Origin: Clavulina sp. PMI_390
Taxonomy: Eukaryota; Basidiomycota; Agaricomycetes; Cantharellales; Hydnaceae
DNA: 64,000 bases
NCBI GenBank assembly: GCA_015039315.1
Contig: WIDE01000076.1
Span: 95,928 to 159,927 of the forward strand
Direction: 5' to 3'
Positions 46,995-59,352 of the stretch are shown here, in pieces. The translations under genes were made by a program, and so were the position numbers. Positions within the stretch are counted from its first letter, which is position 1. The number at the start of each line of letters is the position of its first letter. The notes under the pieces are model-generated. The model saw nothing but the letters and a program-made list of their open reading frames with translations. It searched no databases and was not told where the DNA came from.

Positions 46995-49900
46995 CTAACC
47001 AGACTTGGAGTCGACATTGGACTGACTGTGTAAGCGAGTAAGGCCTGCAGCAGCTTCTTCAGCTGCCACGCTCGCGGCGTCCAGCACCTCCTTCACCTCG
47101 ACGCCATCATACCCAGTAGCAGCAGCAGTGGCAGGATCGTACGATGCCGCCGCCGCCATGATGTGTTCAGATAGAGAAGTTGCCCAGGCTGGCTGTTCTC
47201 CCGATGTCGGTGCCGCCGCCGCTGCATCAGCATTCATGTTATTTTCGTTGCTGTCCATGGGCTTTGCATCCGCTCCCCTTGATATCGGTCTCCCCATGGA
47301 TTCAGAGTGCGGACTGCCGGCTTGCGAGGAGGATGCTGGTAGTGATGACGCAGTGGAAGCTGACTGAGAACCAGCGGAATGGTCTTGTGGAGGCTGACCA
47401 TGAGGGGTCGGTCGCACCAAGCGGTCAACGACTTCCCGAGCGAATATCGCTGTATTCTCGTATGCAGACCGAGCACCCTCCACATCGTCGTCCATCTGCC
47501 AAGCCCCAACCCCCCAAGTATTTGTGAGGATGGCCCGACCGCCGGGACGGTCATCCATAGTTATTACAGCCGATCCGCGACCGAAGAAAAATTTCCATCG
47601 CCGATCGATGAAAGGATCGGTTGGATAAATTCCATCCATACGAATGGGCGTTCCGAATGCGAACAAAAGTCAGCCGAGTAAAGTCAGGAGCCGGTCACGT
47701 CAAGAAAAAAAAATAGGCCCAGGAAAGTGTCATTTTCGGACGTTCGGATATCCCGACAACAGTGACGGTGCCGGGATTAGTCCAAACAGGAGTGGAGTCG
47801 AATCGAAGTTGGTATGCATCCGGGAGTTAGGTTTGAGCGCCAGTCATGTTCATGTGCCATATGAGGTAGTATTTGCAATGGGGTGAGAAGTGGTTGGATG
47901 ATTGCCAATAGATAAGAAACGTGCCACAGTCAGTTCCCAATATCACACAGAAAACTATCACGCAATAAGGGAATGGTCTCCTGATGATATCCCACAAACG
48001 AATAGAGACAAGAATAGCGATGTAAAAGCAGCCATCGTCACTCACCTCCGCTAATGCACCAAGGTTGCACGCGCTTGCCAGCCTCGCCAGTTCGCACTCC
48101 ACAATCACTGGCTTCTTCTCGTTCTGCGCAGGAAGTCCGAGGAGCCAGCTCTTACTGGCAGTGTTACTATTTCGAGGACTTACCGCCTCGACAAGCTTCG
48201 CAGCCGCCAGTGCCAGCCTCCGTGCGCGCGCGAGATCAGGTGCGGGCTGCGAAGGTCCGGGAGCAGTATGATTACCGGATCTACCTGCACTCGCGTCTCG
48301 ATGATCCTCTTCACCGTCGTGCCCGCGACTAGCCCTATTCGGGCTGTGCCCAGAGCTAGCGTCCGACCCGGGCAGCGGCTCCGTCCTGACTGAGCCCGAG
48401 GCCGGGTTTGAGTTGGCTGGCGCTGTTCTGCAAATCGATCAGATGAGAAGAATCCCATGAGTTAGATAGCAAGATAAGACGTCTGGAGCACGAGACATGA
48501 AGCTTGAAGAATAGGGAGTGTTACGTAGAAACTTACCTCGCTTGATTTGCCCTCCCACCCCCGTTGCCAGAATTAGCGCCTGAAACAACGCTTGCCATAT
48601 TGTTAACGAGTGTGGCGACTGCAAATGAGGTCAGTTACAGAAGCAGACGGTTAAGGAAAGACGGAGATCATCAGATTGAGCCAGAATATACTCAGAGCCA
48701 GAAACCACCCAGATAAAACGCAGGGAAGAAGAAACGAAGAAGTAGAAGTAGAAGCATCAATAAAGAAATATTCATTTCAAAGGTTTTGCGCAAATGGGAG
48801 TGGTGACGGTTTCCAGCGGATGCGTGAGGTTGCTCAGCAACGGACGATGATAAATTGACCATCCATCCAATGGATCGAAAGCCGAGGAAAGGGACGACCC
48901 AGACCCGCATGGCGACGAGAATGTGATGATGATTTCAACAATGGATAGTCAGGGATCAGTCAGATGGGGAAGGATGGAGGATCGCCACACGCAACGGAGT
49001 TTTTGTAACCAACACATCACATCGGCCCGGGTGCCATTAGCAACCAATAGGTGATCGGACGAGCACAAACCAGCCATTAGCAAAAAAGAGAGGGTGTAAA
49101 AAGTCCGTGGAAAGATGAAGAAGCCCAATGAGTTAGTTTAGCCCGTAGTAAACGAGATGAATGGACACGACGATGAAGACTCTCTCGGTGGTTCCGTCCG
49201 TCGGCCGGGAGTCGCGCCGATGAAGGCCTTATGGGTCTTGAGACCGACAACCGACCGAGAGCTCAGCCATATGCAAGCCAAGTCGAGGGACTTATCTGGC
49301 CCCACGTCAACATTGCTGCGTGGCAGTTCTACCTAGACTAGACACCAAAACTAGTTGTTGAATTTGAGAACGAACCTTGGCACACTTCCCGGACAGGTAG
49401 TCCCTTCACCATTTCCGCCTTCGAGTCTAGATTTGCCCATGATTCTGGATCCCCAGTCAACCGAGGGACCAGGGCATCTGCGGCTGAACGATAAAGGTGG
49501 AGAGCCTGACTGCAACAGGTCCCGTAAGCCGTGTTCATAGAGTAAACGGCGGACAGCAAGATTTGACAGTTGTGTGGGTTGTCAAAGTGATACGACGAGT
49601 GGCCATGACAGACGAGCAACCAATGTTGGGGACAGGATATAGAGGTGAGGACAAATAATGAGGAGCATGCTAACCACCATAGCGAATAATGACTCACAGC
49701 ACTGCACCCTGTTTGGCAAAAACATTGCCTGCCCTCTCTAGCAAATATGCATAATCGAACCGCCGTGGCCCATGCGCGTCGAGCGCGTTCATCAGTTCAC
49801 TGGGGAGCAGATCAGCATCCGGGTCGCTGGCGCCACCTTGTGGTGGCTGCGATCCAGAGTTTGCTTCGACGCCGGTAGCTCCGCTCGAGGGCATCCTAGG

Positions 49901-51360
49901 GATCATCAGCCCAAGTGACAGCTCCCCTTGTTTCGCCGGCCCGGGGACTCGCCCACGCTGCAAGGCTGAGAGTGCGAACAGCGCATGGAGAGCTTCTAGC
50001 TCTGAGAAGGAGTGACGCTCCGGAGTTGTCGACGGCGGCGACTGGGAGGGTTGTTGTGGAGGCCGCACGGAAACCCTGAGGTCCGAGAGCTCCCCTGCAA
50101 GGAAGGACAGGTGGGAGCTCACTTGGATGAGGCGGTAGTAAGCCTCTTCCCTGATGCGCTCGCTCGAGGGCGGAGGAACGTTTTTGCCGGGCTTCGTACT
50201 TGATTCGAGCAGTTCGACATCGATGCGACGAAGCGCAGCTCGGTTCTCGTTCCGAACCAGATGCTCCCATACATGCTGGTCCAGTTGACCATCCGAGAGC
50301 ACGACAAATGCGTTTTCATAGGCATCATATGCTTGTTTGAGATGAGAGAACTTGCGGCGCTGCTGGTCAATCAATCTTGCGCCTCGGTCATTTGAGCCTA
50401 GCAGTTGAGGAAAATGAAAAGCCGAGGCCAGTTATGCGATCAGCGGGATGTCAAGCACTAGGGAATTGGTGATGACGCACTTCCGGACGATGCTGACGAC
50501 GTCGGGAATGAAGAATGAGGCGATCGTGATTGGTTATTCATTTCAACCTCGTTCGTAGCCTCTTCGTAAGCTCCACCCATGGCGATCGCGATTCCTGCAA
50601 GCATGAGCCTAAAGTTGGGCCCTAGAACAGCTGCCACATCTTCATAAGCCAAACACCTGTCAAAGGCCCTGTACGAAGTGTCAAAGAACGTTGTGTTAGG
50701 ACTGTCCACTACGCGGACCGAAGAAAGAGCATGCGTGGGGAGAAAGGATCGCGCGGGTGGCTGATAGGGAAGCTTCCTTGTTGGATGAGGCGGCGAGCCG
50801 TCAAGGTGGAAGTTCCATGGGGCCCAAGGAGACCGATAGCTCCGCCAGGAAGTGAACTTACCTCTTATAGTATACGCCGGCAGTGTCGTAATCGCCTGCT
50901 CGCCGCGCCTTGATTGCGGCTCGGAGATCAGACCTTACTTCAGGTGGCCATATTTGGGTCTTTGCATACAGACTATACCTGTGGATGCGAACAGGTGAAT
51001 CAGCTCATAGCTAAGCGTTTGCACAAGCCGCATTGCGCATCCAGCGCTAATGAGGAGATTTTTCACAGAGTATAGGGTAGCGATGGAAATTAATTCTCAC
51101 AAATAGTAGGCTATCAATCCTGAGCCGCCTAGCAGCAACAAGGGTGGGAGCAACCTCAGAGGACTTCGAGCTTCCTCGGTATGCAGTTCATAGCGGCCGC
51201 TGCTGAAAGGGCGCTTGAAAGTGAAAGAATGTGCTGAGTGAGTGAGAGTTCTAGAGTGTCGCCCAGCGTTCCGTAATAAACTATGTTTACAGGCTTTGGG
51301 AGGTGTTGATTTGCTGCCCATGACGAAAGCTTTTGGGGACTGAACCCCAAGCTTTGCCAT
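46995..51360 (-). CDS. mitochondrial TPR protein, Mgr3-like
   Basis: Starts MAKLGVQSPKAFVMGSKSTP. A basic presequence (RTLTHSAHSFTFKRPFSSGR) is followed by one membrane helix (PPLLLLGGSGLIAYYL) and then tetratricopeptide-type helices: SDLRAAIKARRAGDYDTAGV, AFDRCLAYEDVAAVLGPNFR, HLKQAYDAYENAFVVLSD, FDYAYLLERAGNVFAKQGAV, SQALHLYRSAADALVPRL, VATLVNNMASVVSG, ARRLALAAAKLVEAVS, LARLASACNLGALAE and MDDDVEGARSAYENTAIFAR. This plan matches yeast Mgr3, an inner-membrane adaptor of the i-AAA protease Yme1; the assignment rests on layout and is not certain. Two introns are far longer than others in the window: 48619-49375 (757 bp) and 47496-48045 (550 bp). Both joins keep phase and continue a TPR helix. 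The C-terminus is Ala/Ser-rich and disordered. Confidence 0.7.
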
Positions 51361-52035
51361 CCTATGGCTAGGAGAGACTCCAAAAATCCTAGCTGGCGAG
51401 GCTCAGAAGCGTCAGACTCCCAACAGCAGCCTTAGCTTCACCAACGGTTTGAGTTCCCAAGTGCAATGACGGAGGTGGCCAGAGTGACCTCGAACATGTT
51501 CCTTTCACACAACAGAGAGACTAGTGAAACAATCACCTCTTGTGAATCCCCAAAATAAGGCTAGTATATCCAAATTGGGGAAAGAGACCTAAACAAAACT
51601 ACGAGCAGTCCTCAAAAGCCACCCTCTGGTCAAATCAGAGGAGTCTGAATTGGCGCACTGAAGCTTGGACCTAAGCTAGTGAGTGCCAAGGATCCACTAT
51701 GTGAACAGGCAATTTTCCTCAGGGTTTAGGAGACATTTTTGTAGAATATTATCGTCGTTTTCGCCAGCCGTACTTGACGGGCAACGAAAGCCAAAATTTG
51801 AGATAAAGCGTGAGAACTAAACGTAAACGTAACCAAACACATCAACGCCCAACGCCAGAATTCTGACGTGAAGTCCCATACACCAGGGCCTTATTTGCAG
51901 CACCTGGTCTACTTTCTTCACTAGCATACCACTATTTCTGTCGCGCCACCTCTCTGCTCTTCGTACTCGTTCGACGTCCACGAACACTGCACTGCGCGTA
52001 CTACGCAGTAGCCCGGTCCCGTTGCTGCCAGCTTC
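51361..52035. promoter_or_regulatory. divergent promoter region, Mgr3-like / DRS2
   Basis: 675 bp between two divergent starts. No coding region or clear TATA box. The 100 bases before 52036 are pyrimidine-rich, as is common before fungal starts. Confidence 0.45.
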
Positions 52036-55000
52036 ATGGCGTCTTCTGCAGCCGATGACTTTGCGCGTCTAGTCTCTCGAGCCAATCCCGCCGCCGCTAG
52101 AGGGCAGTATGCTCAGCCGGGAAATGTGCAAGGGCCTTCGGCGACCGACTACGCAATGGACCCATTTTTCGACGATGAGGACGACTCTGCCGCTGGGCCT
52201 CATTATCCTCAATCTATGCATACACAAGGGACCCTTATGGACAGCGTCCCAGACCTCCCACTAAGGGCTAATGCCGCTCCTCCAGCCGGTGTCAAACCTA
52301 CTGCAAGCACAATTGGCCTTCCACAAGGATGGGATTTCCAGGACGAGCCGGTGGCACTACCCCAGCCCGCCGTTGCGTCTTCATCGAAGGCCCCTCGAAG
52401 GTCTTCGCGTCGCAAATGGAAATGGCCCTGGTCCAAGGAGGTGCAGCTAGAAGGCGAACGCGAAATCTTCCTCAACGACGCTCCACGAAATGACGCCCAA
52501 AGCTTCATGTCCAACTACGTATCAACCAGCAAATATAATGTGGCCACTTTCGTACCCAAATTCTTGGCAGGTCAGCTGACAGTATAGGACTTATCAATGC
52601 GGAAGCTAAATCTGTTGTTCGTAGAGCAATTCTCCAAATACGCCAACGTGTTCTTCCTCTTCACAGGTGAGTTGCCCCGTCCAGTTCACCAGCTCACCCC
52701 TTGTTAATTCCGTTTCAGGTGTCATTCAACAGATTCCTGGTGTCTCGCCTACCAACCCCTACACAACCGTTGTTCCACTAGGTCTCGTTCTTCTAGCAAG
52801 TGCATTCAAAGAAGTCGAGGAAGATATGGTACGTAACGTCCACGATGTCAGTCAGCCAACACAACTCAAGCCTATGCTCAGAAACGACACCAATCGGACA
52901 ACGAATTGAATTCTCGAATGGCTCAAGTGCTGAACACTTTGACCAGCCAATTCGAGTTGCGAAAGTGGAAAGACATCATGGTCGGCGATGTCGTCCGTCT
53001 CGAATCTGATTCATTTATCCCCGCCGACCTAGTGCTTGTCAGCTCTAGTGAACCAGAAGGGCTGTGCTATATCGAGACTAGCAACTTGGATGGGTGCGCT
53101 GCTTATCTGACTGCGCTTATGCTATTTCTGTCCCCCGCTAACTCATTGTCGCCCCCTTCTCCAGAGAGACCAATCTCAAAATCAAACAAGCTTCCCAACA
53201 GACTTTTGAATGGGTTACACCTCAATCCATGACTTCAATTCGAGGCAAGGTCCGATCTGAACAACCGAACAACTCCCTATACACGTTCGAAGGGACGCTG
53301 GCCTTGGAGACGCCAACTGGGGGCTTCTCTGGGCCATCGGAACGTACGATACCCTTGGGCCCTGATCAGCTTCTTCTCCGCGGAGCTCAGATTCGCAACA
53401 CACCTTGGGTCTACGGCATTGTCGTCTTTACCGGACACGAGACAAAACTGATGCGAAACGCAACGTGAGGCCTGTTTCTACTCCTCGTGTCTCCTGAGTT
53501 CTCACTTTTTTATTCTAGCGCGGCGCCGATCAAGCGGACACAGGTTGAGCGCCAGGTCAATCTACAGATCGTTTTTCTCTTTATTGTTCTAGTCGCAATG
53601 TCCCTCGGATCAACGGTTGGGAGTTCGATACGGACAGTACGTGCCTTGTTTAAATCTCCTCGGACAGGTACCTTAAACCCATTCTGTAGTGGTTCTACTC
53701 AGCATCACAGTGGTATCTGCTGGACACGAGCACTGTTGCGGGGAGAGGTGTGTATAAATTGCATGCATGGCTCATATGAAACTAATCAGTCTTGTCCAAT
53801 TAGCCAAGGATTTCATCGAAAGTGCGTCGTTAAGATTGCGATTTCGAAGCAGTGCTGATCGTACACCACTTTACAGATTTCCTCACCTTCATCATCTTGT
53901 ACAACAATCTAATCCCGATCTCGTACGTCTTTATTCCTGGTGCTACCAATCTGCCTAGCGCACTAAACCTATCGATCCAGTCTGATTGTGACTATGGAAG
54001 TCGTCAAATTCCAACAAGCCCAGTTCATCAACTCCGATCTCGACATGTATTATGCGCCCACGGACACCCCAGCTTTGTGCCGAACATCATCCCTCGTTGA
54101 AGAGCTTGGTCAAATCGAATACATCTTCTCCGACAAAACAGGCACTCTCACGCAGAACTTGATGGAGTTCCGCCTTTGCTCTATCGCAGGCTCTGAATAC
54201 GCCGAAGCCAGGGACAATGACTCTCGTGACGGGCTGAGGACATTTGCCGAGCTACGGAATCTCGTTGCTGGGGGGAACCCCTTCGCTGATCCTGGCGCAA
54301 TTCCGAATCTTGTCGAAGGCCTATCTCCTGCTGCCACTAGTGATCCTAGCCGAGAGCGAGATACGTTGAAGGAATTCTTGACTGTCCTTGCCGTCTGCCA
54401 CACCGTCATTCCCGAAGTCAAGGGAGAAAAGATAGTCTATCAGGCGTCAAGTCCTGACGAGGCGGCCCTGGTACAAGGCGCCGAGCTCCTTGGCTATCGC
54501 TTCCACGTATGTCTACCGCACACCGTTTGAGCTCGCACCTTTGACTAACTGTTCCCTGCTTAACAGACTCGCAAACCCAAGTCAGTCTTCGTCGATGTCG
54601 GTGGCCAGAACCTCGAGTACCAGATCCTCAACGTCTGCGAGTTCAACTCGACACGCAAACGCATGTCCACTGTCATTCGGGGACCTGATGGACGGATCAA
54701 GCTGTATTGCAAGGGTGCTGACACTGTTATCCTGGAGCGATTGGGACCCAACCAGCCCTACACAGAAGCTACACTGGCGCACTTGGAGGTATGTCGACCT
54801 ATGTAAAATGCAGAAAGTGGTTTCATTGATCGAACCCTTGTGATAGGAATACGCTACTGAAGGTCTCCGAACACTCTGCTTCGCTATGCGAGAGATTCCT
54901 GAGGCCGAGTACGAGACATGGTCTGCAATCTACACCCAAGCTGCCTCATCGATCAACGGGCGAGGGGAGGCCCTCGACAAGGCAGCAGAAATCATTGAGA

Positions 55001-57154
55001 AAGACATGTTCCTGCTTGGTGCAACGGCTATCGAAGACAAACTCCAGGATGGTGTCCCTGACGCTATCCACACTCTACAACAGGCTGGAATCAAGGTACG
55101 GCCACCTACAGTAATGCAACCGTTAGCAAGACGCGCTAACCGACAAATCTGTCCAGGTTTGGGTTCTCACTGGAGATCGCCAGGAGACTGCGATCAACAT
55201 TGGACTTTCATGCCGATTGATTTCGGAGTCTATGAATCTTGTACGTGTCTGTCTATTAATCCCACCCTCTCCCCGCCACTGATCATTCATTCCATCCCCA
55301 AACAGGTCATTGTTAACGAAGAGAATGCTCACGACACTGCGGAATTTATTACGAAACGTCTTAATGCAATTAAGAGTCAACGAAACTCTGGTGAACTAGA
55401 AGATTTGGCCCTTATTATTGGTACGGGTTTCTTCATATTTATTGGCATGATGCTAAAGTGCTTTGTTTATCAGATGGAAAAAGTTTGACCTTCGCCTTGG
55501 AAAAGCCACTCTCAAGCTCATTCCTCGAGTTGGCAATCATGTGCAAGGCCGTAATTTGCTGTTAGTAATGGCCTCGACCAAGCGGTTTCACCACTTGTAT
55601 CTTAACCCGTCCCTTATCAGGCCGAGTGTCTCCTTTGCAGAAGGCACTCGTGGTAAAGTTGGTCAAAAAGAACCAGAAATCTATTCTTCTGGCTATTGGG
55701 GATGGTGCCAATGATGTGGGTATGATCCAAGCAGCCCATGTTGGTGTTGGTATTTCTGGAGTAGAGGTAATATTCTGCCTCATTGCTTTACTTGCGTTAC
55801 TATGTTTCTCACACAACCTGTAGGGTTTGCAAGCTGCTCGTTCTGCCGACATTGCAATCTCACAATTCCGATACCTCAAAAAGCTCTTGCTTGTCCATGG
55901 AGCATGGAGTTATCAACGATTGTCCAAGTTGATCCTTTGTAAGAATCCAACCCATTATTATGGGGCCACGTACTCATCGTCGCATTCTGTAGACTCATTC
56001 TACAAGAACATCACATTGTACATGACCCAATTTTGGGTATGTGCAACGCACGCACTTTAACCGCTACCTTGTGCTAATCTTTCCTCATAGTATTCCTTCT
56101 TCAACAACTTCTCGGGTCAGGTTGCGTACGAGTCTTGGACGCTATCACTGTATAACGTCGTCTTCTCATTACTCCCGCCTCTCGTCATTGGAGTCTTCGA
56201 CCAGTTTGTTTCGGCACGAATTCTTGATCGTTATCCTCAGCTGTACCAGCTTGGACAAAGGAACGTGTTCTTCACTCGGAGCGCGTTCTGGCAGTGGATC
56301 GGCAATGCCGTGTATCACAGCCTGGTACGTTCCTTTTGTAAAACAATGTGATTGCTTGCTGTTGACATTCATATGGTTTAGCTCCTCTTTGGCGCTTCCC
56401 TCATCATGTTCTGGGGCGACGAAGAGCTGGCTGGTGGCTACGTTGCTGGACACTGGGTTTGGGGTACGATACTGTACATGATGGTCTTATTTACGGTCCT
56501 CGGGAAGGCGGCACTAGTATCCGAGTACGTTCAAGCTCCCTCCGCCCAAGAGAGTTACCTGACAGAGTTCTTCTAATTAGTTTATGGACCAAGTACACTG
56601 TTGCAGCCATTCCTGGTTCTTTGGTCTTCACGATGGCGTTCCTTCCACTGTACGCTATCATCGCCCCTGCAATCGGGTTTTCGACCGAGTATCAAGGCAT
56701 CGTCCCGCGTATGTGGACTGCACCTATCTTCTGGTTCAGCATTCTGGTATTCCCGGTGCTCTCGCTGGCACGAGACGTCGCGTGGAAGTAGTGAGTCGTC
56801 TCTATTCCTCGTTCGGTCTGCCTAAATTATTTACCCCATCCCTAGCTATCGTCGCACGTACCGCCCAATGCCCTATCATATCGCCCAGGAGCTACAGAAG
56901 TACAACATCCCGGACTATCGCCCACGACAAGAACAGTCAGTGCTTTACTACCCTCGTCGTGTGTTAACCTCACCTAACTATCTTCAACTTACAGGTTCCA
57001 AAAAGCCATCAAGAAGGTTCGCGCGACCCAGCGCATGAGGAGGGATCGCGGTTTTGCTTTCAGTCAAACCGAAGATTCATCACGACAGGATCAGGCAAGG
57101 CTAATTCGCGCGTACGATACTTCACAGTCCCACCACCGGCCGACTGGGCTATAG
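52036..57154 (+). CDS. DRS2: P4-ATPase phospholipid flippase, DRS2 type
   Basis: Exon 1 is 52036-52570, exon 2 starts at 52625, and more than fifteen exons follow. The protein moves aminophospholipids to the cytosolic leaflet of Golgi and endosome membranes with a Cdc50 partner and so drives vesicle budding. Landmarks: [37 protein letters not shown] with the Gln-Gln lipid-entry pair; [29 protein letters not shown] with the family PISL motif; phosphorylation site [76 protein letters not shown]; ten helices. The tail [20 protein letters not shown] ending [15 protein letters not shown] is typical of Drs2 and not of Dnf1/Neo1 types. No break was found; all apparent stops fall in introns. Confidence 0.94.
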
Positions 57155-58045
57155 ATCGCACTTCGGACTTGCATTTGTTGATATCATCATACCTTTGTTT
57201 TTGGCTCGTAAATGGTGGTCCGCAGGATCTGAATTTGGTGACCACATTACGTTGAGGCTTGAATACACTGTGCGAGTCCATCCCAAATGCTGAGATAAAA
57301 CCAGCTAGATTTCCAGCGCCGCATGATAGACTGGAACCTAATCGCAGGCTACCATCATTGAAAAGCCTCAGAACCGTGGTCCCTGCTCTACGATCACACC
57401 AATCCAATCCGTGCCACGCGGCTTTTGAGTCTCAGATGGCCCATGAAAATCCGGTGGCACCTGAATCAGGCTAGAAATTCTTGCCCAAGCGGCACCTGCC
57501 AAGTTCCAACAAGAGTTTTGGGGGACATCAGCACAACGGCAATTGGACCTGTCCGGGATCCCGGTCCATATTGATTGCAATAGAATAAGGGGGCACCGGA
57601 ATTACGTTGATAGGAGGAATCGGTTGACACACCTAATCGACAGAGAGCTGACTTTAGTCGAGATCGAGTCGATAGTCGTGACTTCCGACTCCAACTTGGC
57701 CTCGGGCTACGACTCTTAGTCAAAATCGCTCGCAAGTTTAGCCGAAGTCGAGTCAAGTCGAACGGCGGCAACACAATCTGGAACTAACCTTGCCTGCCTC
57801 GCTGATCAACTCCAATCGCACTGCGCCTGTTGGGCTATAGCTCAGCCGTGAACTTCCGCAATCAATTGCAAGTTGTATAGGATTCAGTCACAAAGTATTT
57901 TCTGATTTACCAAATCAAGCAAAAAGAAAAAAGAAAGCTGTATGATTGATGATACCAGACATTTCGCTGTACTGATTGGATGACAAGTGATCGTGTATTT
58001 AAGCAGATACAAGGAAACAAAGAAATGACGATTGAACTTTATGGT
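57155..58045. other. convergent intergenic region with degenerate GTCGA repeats
   Basis: Between the DRS2 and Zn2Cys6 gene stops. At about 57645-57765 there are many spaced copies of GTCGA/TCGAG-like words (for example GTCGAGATCGAGTCGATAG), which explain the open frames there. No gene recognised. Confidence 0.45.
57645..57765. repeat. degenerate GTCGA-type simple repeat
   Basis: Irregular repetition of AGTCGA / TCGAGTC / AGTCG words over about 120 bases, in both orientations because the word is nearly palindromic. Low-complexity rather than a known element. Confidence 0.5.
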
Positions 58046-59352
58046 CTACATCTGGGAGTCATAGCTTGATATAATAATTTCGAGGTCATCCGGGGAAGAC
58101 GCTTCAGCTGGCTCGGGAGGCAACGTGGAAAGATAAGTCGCGGTAGGGGGAACAGCGAGCAAGGTTCCGACAGGAGGAGCGTCGCCGATGGGATACCAAA
58201 CAAGAGGGGCATGACTGTTGAAAGCGCCATCCACGGAATGCCAGACATAAAGGGCATCGATGAACAGAGCATTACCCACGACATGCCAAACAAGAAGAGC
58301 ATTCTCCGAAGGTGGGCTATCAGCGGTAATGCCGTGCCCAGCGAACCCGGCGGCAGGAGCGCCACCGATGGGATACCAACCAACAGGGACGGAATTGTTG
58401 AAAGCGCCATCCTCGGAATGCCAAACATAAAGGGCATTGATGAACGGAACATTACCCATGACATGCCAAGCAAGAAGAGCATCCTCCGAAGGTGGGCTAC
58501 CAGCGGCAACGTGCCCAGTGAACGAGGTACCTTGAAGCCCATTCAAGAAAGGCATGACAGGATGGGCATTCTCAGCCGGACCGGAGCTGGTGAACCCAGT
58601 AGTGGGAGCCCCATGGACAGGAGGCACAGCAAGAGGGGTGCCCGTATGTAGAGCACTCTCGACAGGAGGTGCACCAGCAATGGGTGTACCAGCGGTGGAC
58701 GGACCAGCGGTGGACGGACCAGCAGTGGACGGACCAGCACCGCGACCGAAGCCGAGAGCATAACCTGTCTGCTCCCAGAGCTCCCCGAGGTCAACGGGTG
58801 ATTCTGCACAGTCAGAGAAAAGAACAAAGTTCAGGGTATCAGCGAATGCAGGGCTGGCAAGAACATAGATGATGGGAAGAGGCCAAACCCATACTCTTGT
58901 CATTTGACTTAGCTCGTGTCTTTAACTTGGCGGACACGATTTTCCGTCCCTGGTGAAACATAGGCTCAGAGTAAATCCAGATGATGAGGCCGCGGAGAAT
59001 CTCACCTCCTCCATAGAAATGGGGAGATCGCGACGATATCCTAAGCATTGAATACTGTGAGATACACACTCCGAGCATGGTCCGGGTGGATACTGATTGG
59101 GTAGGGCATGCGCGTGTCGTGTCTCCGGACACTTCTTCGCTCGATATCTATAGGAGACATTGGCATCAGAACTTCAGAAGCCGCCCCAAGGTCCAAGCCT
59201 CGGGTGATAACGAAGAAGATAGCGACTTGCCTACATGTCACACAGCCGACACCATTCTCGTCGTGGCTCTCTGATGGGTCATCGTCATGAGTTTGTTGGC
59301 CGAGAGGATTGTTCGCAGCAGTGCCCGCCGTCGCATGAGGCTGGTGAGCCAT
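58046..59352 (-). CDS. Zn2Cys6-type protein with internal repeats
   Basis: Exons 59352-59231, 59147-59006, 58949-58895 and 58803-58046 join in phase to 358 residues. Residues 36-75 form a complete zinc cluster: CVTCRYRAKKC (C-x2-C-x6-C), a loop of about 17 residues, then CSECVSHSIQC (again C-x2-C-x6-C) and LGYRRDLP, as in fungal DNA-binding proteins. The first intron starts with GC (AG|GCAAGT) and cuts the cluster; with a GT donor the motif is lost. The rest is unusual: AGPST repeated three times, then a near-duplicate 60-residue unit (SPPSEDALLAWHVMGNVPF and SPPSENALLVWHVVGNALF). No fungal transcription-factor middle domain is seen, so a regulatory role is only inferred. The start could be 44 codons earlier in the same frame. 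Confidence 0.65.
58130..58520 (-). repeat. two-unit coding tandem repeat, about 180 bp each
   Basis: The plus strand reads nearly the same sequence twice (58160-58340 and 58345-58520), with shared blocks CCGATGGGATACCAA, GAAAGCGCCATCC and GCATTACCCA or ACATTACCCA. In protein each unit runs SPPSE-ALL-WHV-GN--FI-ALYVWHS-DGAFN followed by WYPIG-AP. Confidence 0.85.
58690..58740 (-). repeat. 15-bp coding minisatellite (AGPST)
   Basis: Three successive units of a 15-bp repeat encode Ala-Gly-Pro-Ser-Thr. It lies inside exon 4 of the Zn2Cys6-type gene and is likely length-variable. Confidence 0.85.

Noticed and set aside
46995..47666. Separate 223-residue minus-strand gene starting MFAFGTPIRMDGIY
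   Set aside because: Its first part is better explained as intron. Splicing at 47495 joins a TPR helix of the upstream exons in phase, so the C-terminal part belongs to the Mgr3-like gene.
53100..53170. Apparent frameshifts in the DRS2 gene
   Set aside because: Each frame change coincides with a GT..AG intron and the spliced protein matches the flippase family throughout.
58211..58651. Plus-strand open frame with a repeated DMPNKKSILRRWA / DMPSKKSILRRWA unit
   Set aside because: It is the antisense of the repeats in the Zn2Cys6-type gene; the minus-strand model has zinc motif, splice signals and full phase agreement.
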